Shown here: positions 63,619 to 64,000 of the stretch, in pieces | How the letters are laid out: the number at the start of each line of letters is the position of its first letter | How positions within the stretch are numbered: position 1 is the stretch's first letter | Origin: Curtobacterium sp. MCBA15_001 | GTDB taxonomy: Bacteria; Actinomycetota; Actinomycetes; Actinomycetales; Microbacteriaceae | Length of the DNA: 64,000 bases | Reading direction: 5' to 3' | NCBI RefSeq assembly: GCF_001864835.1 | Contig: NZ_MJGI01000025.1 | Span: 108,217 to 172,216 of the forward strand | The notes under the pieces: generated by a model | What the model was told of the DNA's origin: nothing | What the model saw: only the letters and a program-made list of their open reading frames with translations | Database searches by the model: none | Made by a program: the position numbers and the translations under genes

Positions 63619-64000
63619 GTGTTCGAACTCCACCACCTGTCGGCGCAGGACCTCTGGGACTGGATCCGACGCGGCGACACCACGGCCCGCGAAGCGACGG
63701 AGCACTACCTCGCCCGGATCGAGCGGCTGGACCCGGGGCTCGGTGCCTTCGTGACCGTGACCGCGGAGGCCGCGCGCGAGCGAGCCGACCGTCTCGGCCA
63801 CCTGGTGCCGACGTCGCGGCCGCTGTGGGGCCTCCCGTCTGCGGACAAGGACCTGTACGACCGTGCCGGGGTCCCCACGCGCTCCGGGACCGCGTCGCTG
63901 CCGGAGCGGCCCGCCGGGGCCGACCACCCGCTCGTCGCGGCGATGGACGCTGCGGGTGCGGTGAGTCTCGGCAAGACGACGAGTCCTGAGTTCGGGATGT
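63619..64000 (+). CDS. amidase (amidase signature family), cut by window end
   Basis: 127 residues visible from GTG 63619. LSAQDLWDWIRRGDTTAREATEHYL at the start, the catalytic lysine in GLPSADKDLYD (about residue 81) and SLGKTTSPEFGM (about 118), the amidase-signature pattern. TAGGCT (63605-63610) ends 8 bases before the start. The Ser-Ser-Lys triad serines lie beyond the window. Confidence 0.85.
   Translation, partial: MFELHHLSAQDLWDWIRRGDTTAREATEHYLARIERLDPGLGAFVTVTAEAARERADRLGHLVPTSRPLWGLPSADKDLYDRAGVPTRSGTASLPERPAGADHPLVAAMDAAGAVSLGKTTSPEFGM

Overview
The window is high-GC, gene-dense chromosomal DNA of an actinobacterium, most likely of the family Microbacteriaceae and possibly Curtobacterium. 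The lineage clues are a one-piece 2-oxoglutarate decarboxylase/dehydrogenase fused to an acyltransferase domain (Kgd type), a SigH/RsrA-type sigma/zinc-anti-sigma pair, a GuaB1-type IMPDH paralogue, an ADP-dependent NnrD-type dehydratase, and very frequent leaderless promoters. The genus is inferred from gene content and repeats, not from a marker gene. No rRNA, tRNA, CRISPR array, phage or insertion sequence was found.

Layout. 0-3.4 kb: a flavin monooxygenase and an O-acetylhomoserine sulfhydrylase paralogue, then a P-loop kinase. 3.4-10 kb: NUDIX hydrolase, M50-type membrane peptidase, glmS, and a 902-residue ATPase-LuxR regulator. 10-16.7 kb: the aroA-rsgA-hisN neighbourhood, with a YhgE/DUF3533-type membrane protein lying between rsgA and hisN, and the sigH-rsrA pair facing away from aroA. 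16.8-22.2 kb: kgd and guaB1. 22.3-24.8 kb: two CNNM/CBS (hemolysin C-like) membrane proteins. 25-32 kb: an Old Yellow Enzyme homologue, HAD phosphatase, nnrD, a secreted GH16 glucanase, a GT87-like membrane protein, a thiamine-binding protein, a zinc-ribbon protein and an MFS transporter. 32-36 kb: a membrane protein and a histidine kinase / membrane protein / response regulator cassette. 36-39.5 kb: metX and metY, separated by a duplicated repeat block. 39.5-44.2 kb: acyltransferase, SDR, phosphoribosyltransferase, S51-like peptidase, ung and an acetyltransferase. 44.2-49 kb: a gluconate module (GntR-type repressor, GntP permease, gluconokinase) with an L,D-transpeptidase and a glucose-dehydrogenase-like SDR. 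49-52.7 kb: an ABC-F ATPase, TauE, a His/Asp-rich peptide gene preceded by a possible Zur box, and a GrpB protein.

From about 52.7 to 61.1 kb the character changes. This accessory stretch holds a SUKH-like protein, an MFS transporter, an acetyltransferase, several small membrane proteins, a cold-shock-like protein and a hydrolase. Between them lie broken genes: an Lsr2 C-terminus with a one-base frameshift, a PASTA protein with an in-frame stop, fragments of a zinc-free MDR oxidoreductase and of a cyclase-family enzyme, and two frameshifted unknown genes. A small palindrome with a constant CCGATCG-type centre and changing stems recurs only here. After 61.1 kb ordinary genes resume: a compact aminoglycoside-phosphotransferase-like / esterase / YigZ operon, and an amidase cut by the window end.

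Three features run through the whole window. First, about 20 genes have a TAnnnT hexamer ending 6-9 bases before the start codon and no ribosome-binding site, so they probably make leaderless mRNAs. Second, a GGACGGGAGGC palindrome family marks gene ends, and one arm lies inside gntP. Third, a GTCGTACGAC element occurs once after nudix and four times between metX and metY.
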